Below are positions 14,347 through 22,773 of a stretch of DNA of 33,926 nt, piece by piece. The notes under the pieces were generated by a model. It was given only the letters and a program-made list of their open reading frames with translations, was not told where the DNA came from and did no database searches. The stretch is taken from positions 1-33,926 of the forward strand of contig JAUSAB010000074.1 of NCBI GenBank assembly GCA_030653035.1, given 5' to 3'. This DNA is from Desulfocapsaceae bacterium (GTDB taxonomy: Bacteria > Desulfobacterota > Desulfobulbia > Desulfobulbales > Desulfocapsaceae). Each line of letters opens with the position of its first letter. The stretch's first letter is position 1. The translations under genes and the position numbers were made by a program.

Positions 14347-16308
14347 TTACTTCCGGTCAAGGGCCTGACGCACGACCTGAGCCAGCCCTTGCAATGTTAC
14401 CGGCTTCAAGAAAAATTCATCCACACCTGCCTGTTTCAAAATCTCGTCATTAACCTGTTCCGAATATCCGGTACAGAGGATAACCGGCATATCGGGCCTG
14501 ATCTTCTTTACCTGTGCGCACAGGTCAACCCCGGTCAGCGAGGGCATAATGTAATCCGTAATCAACAGATCAAAATTATCCTTAGCCTCCATGAAAAGCG
14601 ACAAGGCCTCCTGAGAAGAAGACTTGCTGGTCACTGTGTACCCCAACCCTCCCAGAATACTTGATATAAGATTAAGCACTTGCTCTTCATCGTCAACAAC
14701 CAGGACATGCTCCTTGCCGCGAGCGGGCAGAGGAACTGCCAGCACGCTCTCCATAGGACTGGATTGAGAATCAACAACGGGCAGATAAATAAAAAACGTC
14801 GTCCCAACGCCAACCTCACTTTGCACCTCCACTCTGCCGCCATAGCCGCCGATAATACCATGCACCACAGCAAGTCCCATTCCAGTGCCCCGGCTTTTAT
14901 CCTTGGTGGTAAAATAGGGTTCAAAAATCCGGGGCAACACATCAAGCTCAATACCGGATCCGGTATCAGCGACACTGATGACCAGCCATTCACGGCCATC
15001 CTGATCGACTTCACCCTTAGCAAGACGCACAGTCAAAATTCCGACACGCCCTTCCATGGCATGAAAACTGTTGGTACAAAGATTCATCAAGACCTGATGC
15101 AACTGCACCGGATCCATCAGGACCTGTCCACAGTCCGTATCAATCTCCTGATGAACCTCAATGGTGCTGGGCAGGGCCACCTTGATCAGACCCATCACCT
15201 CCTTGACGATGGGATGGACATAGAGGGCGACACTGTTCTGTTCCTGACTCCTGGCAAAGGTCAAGATCTGACCGACCAGACTCTTGGCCCTTTTGGCAGC
15301 TGTCAGAATTTCGCCAATAGATTTTTCAAGTTCTTGATCCTGCTGCCCGCTTTGACGCAGACGAAAACGCATAATCTCGGCATGACCAATGATCGGGGTC
15401 AAGACGTTATTAAAATCATGGGCAATCCCACCGGCCAGCGAACCTATTGCCTCCATCTTCTGCGAATGACGCACTTGCCTTTCCAACTGCATCTTTCCGG
15501 TAATATCCCGCGAGATGGCTACTACACTCGTAACCTTCCCCGAGGCATCCTTGATCGGGGCCGCGACCACATCAAAAAACTCCCCCTCCCCACTGCCTGA
15601 GTCTATCCGCGTTTCATGTATTCCCGACTCAATCTTCCCGCTCATGATACTGCGGCGGACGGCGCAATCCGCACAGTGGGCTTTTCGACCATACAAGAGC
15701 TGATGACAGCTCTGCTTCTCCGACTCCCGGCAGTTTACATCTTCCTTCTTGTTGTCTTTATTGGACCAAATAATCTGCAAGTCACGATCAAGCAAAGCCA
15801 ATGTCCCTGGAAATGCGTCAAGGATTGCCTGCTTCTGCAACTCGATCTCTCCCAGATTTTTCTGGGCCTCTTTCAATGCTGAGAGATCAAAGAGGGTAAT
15901 CATAAGCCCTACCCCCCGGCCATCTCTATCATGCACCGCAGCCCTGGTGAAAAGAACAGACTGCTCATGCCCTCCTCTTCCTGCAACCAGCCCCTCAAAA
16001 GAGTCCCGACCACCTATGGCCAACAACTCCGCATCTTTCTGCCGATATTCTTCTGCCAAACCATGTACCAGAAAAGGATACACTCCCTGCTCCAAGAGTA
16101 TTTCTCGCTCGACCCCCAGAAAATCAACCAAGGCCCGATTCACACAAAAATAGCATCCATCGGCATCCTGGAAAAAAGCGGGGAGAGGAATCGCATCAAG
16201 AAGCTCTTGCTCAAAGACAAGACAGTCCTCATGGGTTACTGCCCGCTTCACCAGAATATCCTCAAAGAGAGAATGAAAGTCTGCAGGTACCTTTTTTATA
16301 TCAGACAT
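14347..16308 (-). CDS. Hybrid sensor histidine kinase (PAS-PAS-HisKA-HATPase-REC)
   Basis: A soluble 653-residue hybrid kinase. PAS 1 covers about 32-145 and PAS 2 about 158-272. PAS 2 carries a Cys set, C193, C201 and C212-x2-C215, placed like those in the other Cys-PAS proteins of this window. The H box is GGIAHDFNN with His297. The ATPase domain shows N413 (NLCTNSFHAM), DTGSG (448-452) and GTGMGLA (474-480). A C-terminal receiver (534-651) has D539/D540, phosphoacceptor D585 in ITDYIMP, and K635. Phosphate would pass within the protein; an HPt or further partner is not adjacent. It has a weak ribosome site. It is convergent with the TM2 gene and divergent from the DUF493 gene. Confidence 0.93.
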   Translation of the reverse strand: MSDIKKVPADFHSLFEDILVKRAVTHEDCLVFEQELLDAIPLPAFFQDADGCYFCVNRALVDFLGVEREILLEQGVYPFLVHGLAEEYRQKDAELLAIGGRDSFEGLVAGRGGHEQSVLFTRAAVHDRDGRGVGLMITLFDLSALKEAQKNLGEIELQKQAILDAFPGTLALLDRDLQIIWSNKDNKKEDVNCRESEKQSCHQLLYGRKAHCADCAVRRSIMSGKIESGIHETRIDSGSGEGEFFDVVAAPIKDASGKVTSVVAISRDITGKMQLERQVRHSQKMEAIGSLAGGIAHDFNNVLTPIIGHAEIMRFRLRQSGQQDQELEKSIGEILTAAKRAKSLVGQILTFARSQEQNSVALYVHPIVKEVMGLIKVALPSTIEVHQEIDTDCGQVLMDPVQLHQVLMNLCTNSFHAMEGRVGILTVRLAKGEVDQDGREWLVISVADTGSGIELDVLPRIFEPYFTTKDKSRGTGMGLAVVHGIIGGYGGRVEVQSEVGVGTTFFIYLPVVDSQSSPMESVLAVPLPARGKEHVLVVDDEEQVLNLISSILGGLGYTVTSKSSSQEALSLFMEAKDNFDLLITDYIMPSLTGVDLCAQVKKIRPDMPVILCTGYSEQVNDEILKQAGVDEFFLKPVTLQGLAQVVRQALDRK

Positions 16309-16398
16309 TTTTCACCAGTTTTTCACCACATGGAGGTTGCAATTTCTCTATCGGGTTAACGCATCACAAACCAACGTACAAGCTGCTTCCTGTTCCCC

Positions 16399-16427
16399 TT
16401 GACTCTTGGCCGTCTCCTCGGTAAAAT
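16399..16427 (+). promoter_or_regulatory. Sigma-70 type promoter upstream of the DUF493 gene
   Basis: TTGACT (16399-16404), a 17-base spacer and TAAAAT (16422-16427). The predicted start near 16434 leaves a leader of about 35 bases containing TAGGAG (16451-16456) before the ATG at 16469. Confidence 0.65.
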
Positions 16428-16468
16428 TGCATGAAAATCATTCAAGAATGTAGGAGCACCAACAAATC

Positions 16469-16750
16469 ATGCAGATTAATACACAAAGACCACAACAATG
16501 TACGGCAAAAACACCCGAAATCACCTATCCCTGCCTCTGGCTGTACAAGGTTATTGGAGAAGATGCCACCGCCCTGGTCAGGGCCATCAATATGGTCTGC
16601 CCGGTTTCCGCCGCCATCGTCCCTTCAAAAACCAGCTCTGGCGGCAAGTACTGCAGCCTGAATGTAGAAGTTGAAGTTGCTAACGAGGCCAACCGGCTTG
16701 CCATCTACCAGAATCTCAAGAACCATCTTGCCGTCAAAATGGTTCTTTAA
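16469..16750 (+). CDS. DUF493 (YbeD-like) small ACT-fold protein
   Basis: A 93-residue protein with the family hallmark YPCLWLYKVIGED (about 20-32), followed by a ferredoxin-like/ACT-type pattern and a KYCSLNVEVEV strand (65-75). E. coli YbeD belongs to this family and is linked to lipoate metabolism only by gene neighbourhood; no lipoate genes are seen here. It starts behind a good promoter, with a ribosome site slightly further than usual (12 bases). The next gene begins 10 bases after its stop, so they form a two-gene operon. Confidence 0.85.
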   Translation: MQINTQRPQQCTAKTPEITYPCLWLYKVIGEDATALVRAINMVCPVSAAIVPSKTSSGGKYCSLNVEVEVANEANRLAIYQNLKNHLAVKMVL

Positions 16751-16760
16751 CACGCTGAAC

Positions 16761-17285
16761 ATGAATACCAAAAAATCAAAAAAGCCTGAATCACGATTGA
16801 TACCTGTCTTGCGCGAGGGGATCTGTGTGGTGCAAATGGTCCTGTTTAAGGAACTGCGCTCTCTGCTGACCAGAAAATACCCTCACAGGGACTCGTCCTC
16901 GATTGCCATGCTCACCGGTGCTATCACCAACGAGCTGTTCGGTACCTTGAACCAAGAAGAGAGATTTCAGAATTTTCGCCGACAAAACCAGGCAGATATT
17001 GAGCAGGAACTGCTCGGCCTTGCCCACGAACTTCCTTCCCTGACCGCACCGCTCACCGATGCCCTGCGCATGCTGGCACTGTGTGACCTTCAGGAGGAGA
17101 AGGATAGCGGCAATAACACCAGACTGCTGGCCCAGGCTACCGACATCGGCCTGCTGATACCGGAGCGAGAGTTGCCGCTCCCCTCCACCTTTATGATCAT
17201 GGCCCGCAATCTTGGCGACGCCCATCATTTGATTATCGCTCCGGCAGAGATCCGTCCAAATGATGCCCAAGGCCTTGTTCAGTAG
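16761..17285 (+). CDS. Unknown 174-residue helical protein
   Basis: I do not recognise this protein. It has a basic N-terminus, then mostly amphipathic helices with a motif-like stretch SIAMLTGAITNELFG (about 51-65) and a more hydrophobic C-terminal third (LPSTFMIMARNLG). No membrane span, signal peptide, Cys cluster or nucleotide motif is visible. The ATG at 16761 lies 10 bases after the DUF493 stop and is preferred over an in-frame start inside that gene. Sharing an operon with the DUF493 gene suggests a related regulatory or accessory role, but this is only inference from context. Confidence 0.72.
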   Translation: MNTKKSKKPESRLIPVLREGICVVQMVLFKELRSLLTRKYPHRDSSSIAMLTGAITNELFGTLNQEERFQNFRRQNQADIEQELLGLAHELPSLTAPLTDALRMLALCDLQEEKDSGNNTRLLAQATDIGLLIPERELPLPSTFMIMARNLGDAHHLIIAPAEIRPNDAQGLVQ

Positions 17286-17319
17286 GAAACTGCCCTTGCC
17301 CCATCAACCAGAGAATAAA

Positions 17320-17361
17320 AATTGGGACATATAGAACTTATACAATCTATACGTCCCAATT
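17320..17361 (-). terminator. Terminator after the chemoreceptor gene
   Basis: AATTGGGACATATAG (17320-17334) and its inverse at 17347-17361 (one mismatch) enclose a 12-base loop. Read leftward, the stem is followed by TTTTATTC, a usable U-tract for the minus-strand chemoreceptor. It may also slow transcription of the convergent gene. Confidence 0.7.
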
Positions 17362-17405
17362 AATACGAATACGCAAAGGCACCCACCGTTTGACGGCGCT
17401 CCCGC

Positions 17406-19577
17406 TTACTTCACTCCATGCTGACGCAGAAAGGAGCTATACTTCTTGTCTGTTCCCTGAATATGATTGACCAGCCAATCTTTAAGAAAAGACATCAGCT
17501 CCATGGAAATCATGGCATTTCCAGCCTTGAATTTTTTCTGAATATCGACGACCTGGGCCACCAGTTTGCGATGGAGCTCCACATGGGCCTTCTCTTCGGG
17601 ATAGCCATACTGGGCAAAGAGCTTTTCTTCAGTGGCAAAATGGGTGACCGTATAGTCGGCCAACCGGTCAAGGATCGAACCCATGGCACTGTTGCTCTTT
17701 TTGAGCTTCATCGCCTTATGCAGTTCATTGATCATCCCGATCAGCTTTTTGTGCTGGTCATCAATTTGCTTGATATTCACGCTCAGACTGGCGCTCCAGG
17801 ACATAAGATCAGAGATATTCCCGGATACAGCCCCAGCAGCAGATGATGATGACGATGCACTCTTTCTGGCCAGCCCCTCTTCACCACCCGTTCCCGCAGC
17901 CGTTTTGAAATGGGCCACCAGCCCTCTCAAGGCCTCAGCCACACTCACCAGATCCTGGGCATTTCTCTCCACATCATGACCGCTATCGGAAAGACTGCGG
18001 GCGACATTGCTGACCTCGGCAATATCACCGGCGATCTCACCGGCCACGGTCGAGCTCTGGGCCACATTTTCATTGACCTCGCTGATTCCCTGGGCTGCCT
18101 GCATGACACTTTCGGCAATCTCGGAGGTAGTGGCCGTCTGCTCTTCAACGGCCTGGGCAATTTCAGAGACAATACCATTCATCTGGTTGATAACCTTGGT
18201 AATCTGTTCAATCTCACTGACCGTCTGGTTGGTGGAGCCCTGAATGGATTCAATCTTGGCCTTGATCTCACCTGTTGCCGCTGCCGTCTGCTTGGCCAGG
18301 GCCTTAATCTCATTGGCCACCACCGCAAAGCCCTTGCCCGCCTCACCGGCTCTTGCGGCCTCAATGGTGGCATTCAAGGCCAGTAGATTGGTCTGACTCG
18401 AGATCTCGGTGATGACCTCGGTGACCTTGCTGATTTCATGGGCCGCTAGTCCCAGGGCATCCACCTTCTCAGTGGAACTTTGCGCCAGCAGCACCGCGCC
18501 ATGAGTGATCTCTTTCGCCTGCTCTGTTTTTTCAGCAATCTGATGAATAGTCGAGCTGATTTCCTCAGCCGCCGTGGCCACAATATTGACATTGGTGGCG
18601 GCCTGCTCACTCGCCGCGGCCACCGAATTCATATTGGCGCTCATCTCTTCTGTCGCCGCGGCAACAGATGCGGAAATCTCAGCAGCGTTTCCAGCCCCTG
18701 CCGACAAACTGCGGGAGGTAGTGGTCAGCTCCTGCGAGGACGAGGCCAGAGAGGCCACTTCTTCCCCCAGACCATCAATAATCCGCCGCCACTGATCACC
18801 CATGTCATTCAGGGCTCGGCCCACCTGCCCGATCTCATCATTCTGAAGTTTATCCAACTTGCCGGTGAGATCCCCTTTGGCCATTTTTTCCGCAAACACC
18901 ACCATTTTGTTCAGACCACTCGTAATCAACCGGATGAGATTAAAACCAAAGACAAAACCAATCACTAACGCCAAACCCGTCACTATCAAGATGATTTGAA
19001 AGGCATTATGCACATCCTGCTCGGCACGCCCATCAATCTCTTTAACGTTCTTATCAAGAAAGTCTCCAGCATTATTCAATATGGTGACGACCTCTTGTAC
19101 GGCCACTGCTGTTTTCTGTTGAAAGATATCCTGCATGGCAGGAAGGGAGGCCGCCTTATTTTCTGCCTTGGCCTGGATCTGTTTCATCTCAGAGACAGAG
19201 TCATGCAATCGGGTATGGGGGGCCTCAAGCTCTTGCAGCAGTGGGATCAGACTGGGATACTGCTGCTCCACCTGCTTACGTTCTTCACCATACAGCCATT
19301 TCCCGAGTCTACAGTTATGATCATCAGTCTCGACCTCCAGGGTCTGCATGGAGGGGTCCTGAAAAAACGCATTGATCTTCTGCAAAAAACGCAGATGATC
19401 GTTTTCACGCTTGGCAAGGTTCGTATTCAGGGTATTGACCGCCAGAGCCTGGTTCATAGCGGAATTCACCTTTGATAATTTGAGCAGCCCTACGCCCCCA
19501 ATCACCACTAACATCAGCGCTGCAAGACCAAAAGACACCCCAATTTTTATTCCAATCGACCAATCCTTCCAATTCAT
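17406..19577 (-). CDS. Methyl-accepting chemotaxis protein with CZB-like sensor and C-terminal hemerythrin
   Basis: A 723-residue chemoreceptor. TM1 spans about 10-33. The extracytoplasmic domain holds a zinc-type CZB signature, HNCRLGKW (87-94), with H61, H121 and H125 as further ligands. TM2 spans about 194-216, then come a HAMP domain and a methyl-accepting coiled coil with the conserved tip EISSQTNLLALNATIEAA (391-408). A bacteriohemerythrin domain fills 593-716 with the diiron ligands H609, H646, E650, H665, H669, H705 and D710. Hemerythrin fused to a chemoreceptor recalls DcrH of Desulfovibrio, an O2 sensor for aerotaxis away from oxygen. The ATG at 19577 follows GGGGGAGAG; a 25-codon upstream extension is less likely. 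No other che genes are in the window. Confidence 0.94.
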   Translation of the reverse strand: MNWKDWSIGIKIGVSFGLAALMLVVIGGVGLLKLSKVNSAMNQALAVNTLNTNLAKRENDHLRFLQKINAFFQDPSMQTLEVETDDHNCRLGKWLYGEERKQVEQQYPSLIPLLQELEAPHTRLHDSVSEMKQIQAKAENKAASLPAMQDIFQQKTAVAVQEVVTILNNAGDFLDKNVKEIDGRAEQDVHNAFQIILIVTGLALVIGFVFGFNLIRLITSGLNKMVVFAEKMAKGDLTGKLDKLQNDEIGQVGRALNDMGDQWRRIIDGLGEEVASLASSSQELTTTSRSLSAGAGNAAEISASVAAATEEMSANMNSVAAASEQAATNVNIVATAAEEISSTIHQIAEKTEQAKEITHGAVLLAQSSTEKVDALGLAAHEISKVTEVITEISSQTNLLALNATIEAARAGEAGKGFAVVANEIKALAKQTAAATGEIKAKIESIQGSTNQTVSEIEQITKVINQMNGIVSEIAQAVEEQTATTSEIAESVMQAAQGISEVNENVAQSSTVAGEIAGDIAEVSNVARSLSDSGHDVERNAQDLVSVAEALRGLVAHFKTAAGTGGEEGLARKSASSSSSAAGAVSGNISDLMSWSASLSVNIKQIDDQHKKLIGMINELHKAMKLKKSNSAMGSILDRLADYTVTHFATEEKLFAQYGYPEEKAHVELHRKLVAQVVDIQKKFKAGNAMISMELMSFLKDWLVNHIQGTDKKYSSFLRQHGVK

Positions 19578-19793
19578 ACTCTCCCCCTCTTCATTGATTG
19601 AATTAACACTTGATGATGCTTTTGCAATAATTTCAGCAAACAGAAACTTCATATAATGATAACAAACTTTTCAGATACTTCAAAGAACCATTCTTCCAAC
19701 CCGTCATCAACCTGCGGAACGCAGACAGGAAGGCGGGATAAATCCAAGATTATCGTATAACCTACTACAAACAATCACTCTTTACAGTAATGT

Positions 19794-21800
19794 TTACAGC
19801 GAGGCAAAGCTTCCCGTCACCTGAACAACCCCCCGCACTGAATTACAAAGGAACAGAGCATCCGCCTGAAAAAGATCCTCAAGCGTCAACACCTCTTCCC
19901 GCAAGGGAATGGACCGGTCCGTCAGCAACTTTTTCCTCATGATACCTGCCAGTAATCCACAATGCAAGAAAGGGGTAAAGTAATTTCCTTGCCGATAGAG
20001 GATAATATTGGAAATACAGCCCTCGGTAAGCTCGTTCCGTTCATTCAAAAAACAGCAATCAAACAATCCCTGTTCCCGCACCCGTTGCAACTCGTGGTCA
20101 TACACTTCCCGCCGTGTGGTTTTATGATATTGCCAGGGTGACGAGGAGTCTGTCGCAACCCTGGCAATATCAATCCGTGGCAGATCGGCACGCCGCAAAT
20201 CGGGATCACGAGGCAACTGGCGAGCAACGGGCAATTCACACGGCTGAGAGCTGATCGTAACCACTCCATCCTTGGAAAGTGTCAACCGAACCCGCATGGG
20301 AACGCCAGCAAACAGGCGACTTTCTTGTTGTAAGGCCTGTTCAATCAAGGAGGGATCACAGCAAAAATGAAAATAATCAGCAGAGGCACGCAGACGCGCG
20401 AGATGGTCGGCCAGAAGCCAATAACCTGCCCCCGTCTCCCACAGCAGGGTCTCGATAAGCTGGAACGATGGGACAAAAGAAGTCAAAAACTTACCCTTAA
20501 GCAGACATTCCTGCCACTCCTGTTCAGGGACCGAATCCGCGACAATACCGGAACCAATACCCATCTCCCCTTGCCCACCGCAGAGGGTGACAGTACGAAT
20601 CGGCACATTAAAGTGCGCCACCCCTGAAGGCGCCAGATAGCCAATAGCCCCGGTATAGACTCCACGCCGTCCCGGCTCCAGCTCATTGATAATTTCCATG
20701 GTCCGAATCTTGGGGGCGCCTGTCACAGAACCGCATGGGAAGAGGGCCCGGAATAGTTGCGATAAGGAAAGGGATGCCAGGGCATCACGTCCGCCACCAG
20801 CAACAACCGTGGAAGTCATCTGCAGCAGGGTCTCATAACGCTCCACATCAAAAAGCGAACGGGTTCGCACCGGGCTATCTCCCAGATCATGCATCAAACG
20901 CCCAAGATCATTGCGCAGGAGATCAACAATCATCACATTTTCACTGCAATTTTTTTCGTCATTTCGCAAACGGTGCACCTGCTCCTGATCCTCCTCAGGG
21001 AAGCGCCCCCTTTTCATGGTGCCTTTCATCGGCCGCACCATAATATGGTTCGCATCTTTTCTAAAAAAAAGCTCAGGGGAAAAGGAAAGGAGGCTGGACT
21101 CTCCAAGGCGCAGGTAGGCCCCATAGGCCACAGACTGATTCCGCCTGAGAATTTTATAGAGGGCCTCCGACGATCCACAAAAATCAAAGAGTAATTTCAG
21201 GGTATAGTTGACCTGATAGGTGTCTCCGGCCAGGATATATTGCTGAATGGCCTGAATAGCCTGAAGATAGGTATCACGCCCCTGACTGGGACGGATATTT
21301 TGCACCTGACAACCGCAGTCCAGGACTGAAGTCTGCGTTTCACTTCGTTTACCTGGCCCAGTGTCACGGGCTCCAGGGATAGCCCCGGCGGAAGAATAGT
21401 CAAAGACCCCAGCGGTCTGCACCAGTCCAGGGAAATCAGTCTTGCCCGAGCGATGGTCAAAAACACAGGGCTGAGTAAAAACCCCGAGATCAGCCAGCAA
21501 GAGCGAGGCATCACCTTCCCGACAGAGAAGCCCCTGCAAATTTTCCTCTAACAGATAGCCAAACTCATAACTGAACCAGCCTGCCACATAGTATCCAGCG
21601 GCCAAGGCTGATTCAATCCGGGCCAGAAACAATTGGAAGTCATCACCACGGCGGCATTGCAAACGACTGACCGGATCCAGGAAGAGGAATGAAGCAGTAT
21701 TCTCAGCATCGGGTTTTGCTGTATCCAGAAAGACAAACTGCTCCTTTTCGGCCAAAAACAAGAGCAATTGATTGAGATCCAGATCGGCGAGGACATTCAT
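19794..21800 (-). CDS. pabBC: Aminodeoxychorismate synthase component I fused to aminodeoxychorismate lyase
   Basis: One 668-residue chain for two steps of p-aminobenzoate synthesis. The PabB part (1 to about 440) is a chorismate-binding enzyme. It has RPMKGTMKRG, where Lys259 in PMKGT is the PabB-type nucleophile that separates it from anthranilate synthase (PIAGT); also DLLRNDLGR (293-301) and GSVTGAPK (357-364). The PabC part (about 445-668) is a PLP fold-type IV lyase with Lys560 in YHKTTRR and the LTEGCISNI block (591-599). The amidotransferase subunit PabA is not in the window. The product enters the folate pathway with FolC. There is no clear ribosome site, and the gene is probably single. 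Confidence 0.94.
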   Translation of the reverse strand: MNVLADLDLNQLLLFLAEKEQFVFLDTAKPDAENTASFLFLDPVSRLQCRRGDDFQLFLARIESALAAGYYVAGWFSYEFGYLLEENLQGLLCREGDASLLLADLGVFTQPCVFDHRSGKTDFPGLVQTAGVFDYSSAGAIPGARDTGPGKRSETQTSVLDCGCQVQNIRPSQGRDTYLQAIQAIQQYILAGDTYQVNYTLKLLFDFCGSSEALYKILRRNQSVAYGAYLRLGESSLLSFSPELFFRKDANHIMVRPMKGTMKRGRFPEEDQEQVHRLRNDEKNCSENVMIVDLLRNDLGRLMHDLGDSPVRTRSLFDVERYETLLQMTSTVVAGGGRDALASLSLSQLFRALFPCGSVTGAPKIRTMEIINELEPGRRGVYTGAIGYLAPSGVAHFNVPIRTVTLCGGQGEMGIGSGIVADSVPEQEWQECLLKGKFLTSFVPSFQLIETLLWETGAGYWLLADHLARLRASADYFHFCCDPSLIEQALQQESRLFAGVPMRVRLTLSKDGVVTISSQPCELPVARQLPRDPDLRRADLPRIDIARVATDSSSPWQYHKTTRREVYDHELQRVREQGLFDCCFLNERNELTEGCISNIILYRQGNYFTPFLHCGLLAGIMRKKLLTDRSIPLREEVLTLEDLFQADALFLCNSVRGVVQVTGSFASL

Positions 21801-21842
21801 GGATACTGCACACCAATCTCATTTATCAATTTCATTCATGCC

Positions 21843-21871
21843 TTGCATCAATATTTAAAATACCTTATACT
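21843..21871 (+). promoter_or_regulatory. Sigma-70 type promoter for the CBS-PFOR unit
   Basis: TTGCAT (21843-21848), exactly 17 bases, then TATACT (21866-21871). The predicted start near 21878 gives a leader of about 150 bases to the CBS gene ATG at 22032. Confidence 0.6.
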
Positions 21872-22031
21872 TGTAAATTGTTTTTATTAAATTTAATTTC
21901 AGATATGATGCATCTTTGTCTTGGCGCATTTCTTCATATCCTTGCTGCCGAGCGTACTCATCCAGAAGGATACTCATTATTCCATTTTCTATGATTTGCG
22001 CAACCATTTACGCGATCCAAAGGAGGCATTT

Positions 22032-22709
22032 ATGTTAATTAAGGACTGGATGGCAACCACGATTCTGACTGTGGATGCCAACACCTCGGTGATGCGGGCC
22101 ACCCGCACAATGAAAGAGAATAATATCAGACGCCTGCCAGTCCTGTCCCATGGCAAACTCGCCGGCATCATCACCGATCGCGACCTGAAGGATGCATCCC
22201 CATCCAGCAAGACCGACATGGATCTCCACGAGATGTATTATCTGCTCTCCGAGATGAAGGTCAAAGATGTCATGACCGGCTGTCCCATCTTCCTGAAAAA
22301 GGATGACACCTTGGAAAAAGCGGCGCTGGTCATGCTCCATAACAAGATCTCTGGGCTGGTGATCGTTGACGACAACAACAACCTGGTGGGCCTGCTTTCA
22401 GAATCAGACGTCCTCCGGGGATTCATCCATGCCACAGGGATCCAGGACGGAGCCTATCAGTTCGTCATTGACATGTCTGACGCCGGCGGTTCCGTTTCCT
22501 GGCTGGTTGATATCCTGCGCCAGCACAAAGCCCGCATCCTGTCGATCCTCACCTCTTTTAATGATGCCCCTCCCGGCTTCAAGCGAGTCTCAGTGCGGAT
22601 TCTTCCTGAACAGGGTATCGAGGCCCTGGCCAATGAGATTGCGGCAACGAGCGGCTATAATATCGTAAGCCAGAGCCTTGATGACCTCAGCAATCTGCCA
22701 AAAAAATAG
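22032..22709 (+). CDS. CBS-pair protein with C-terminal ACT-like domain
   Basis: A 225-residue soluble protein with two CBS motifs, about 5-60 (MATTILTVDANTSV to GIITDRDL) and about 78-135 (VKDVMTGCPIFLKKD to GLLSESDVL), then an ACT-like region (about 142-215). CBS pairs of this type bind adenosine nucleotides and sense energy charge; ACT domains bind small metabolites. The ATG at 22032 follows AGGAGG at 22021-22026; a longer frame starting at 21921 lacks such a site. The PFOR gene begins 64 bases after its stop with no visible promoter or terminator between, so the two are probably co-transcribed. A regulatory link to pyruvate oxidation is inference. Confidence 0.88.
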   Translation: MLIKDWMATTILTVDANTSVMRATRTMKENNIRRLPVLSHGKLAGIITDRDLKDASPSSKTDMDLHEMYYLLSEMKVKDVMTGCPIFLKKDDTLEKAALVMLHNKISGLVIVDDNNNLVGLLSESDVLRGFIHATGIQDGAYQFVIDMSDAGGSVSWLVDILRQHKARILSILTSFNDAPPGFKRVSVRILPEQGIEALANEIAATSGYNIVSQSLDDLSNLPKK

Positions 22710-22773
22710 CCAATAAATTCATAACTAGACAGAAACACATATTATTATTAAAGGAATAAAGGAGATTCTTTCC

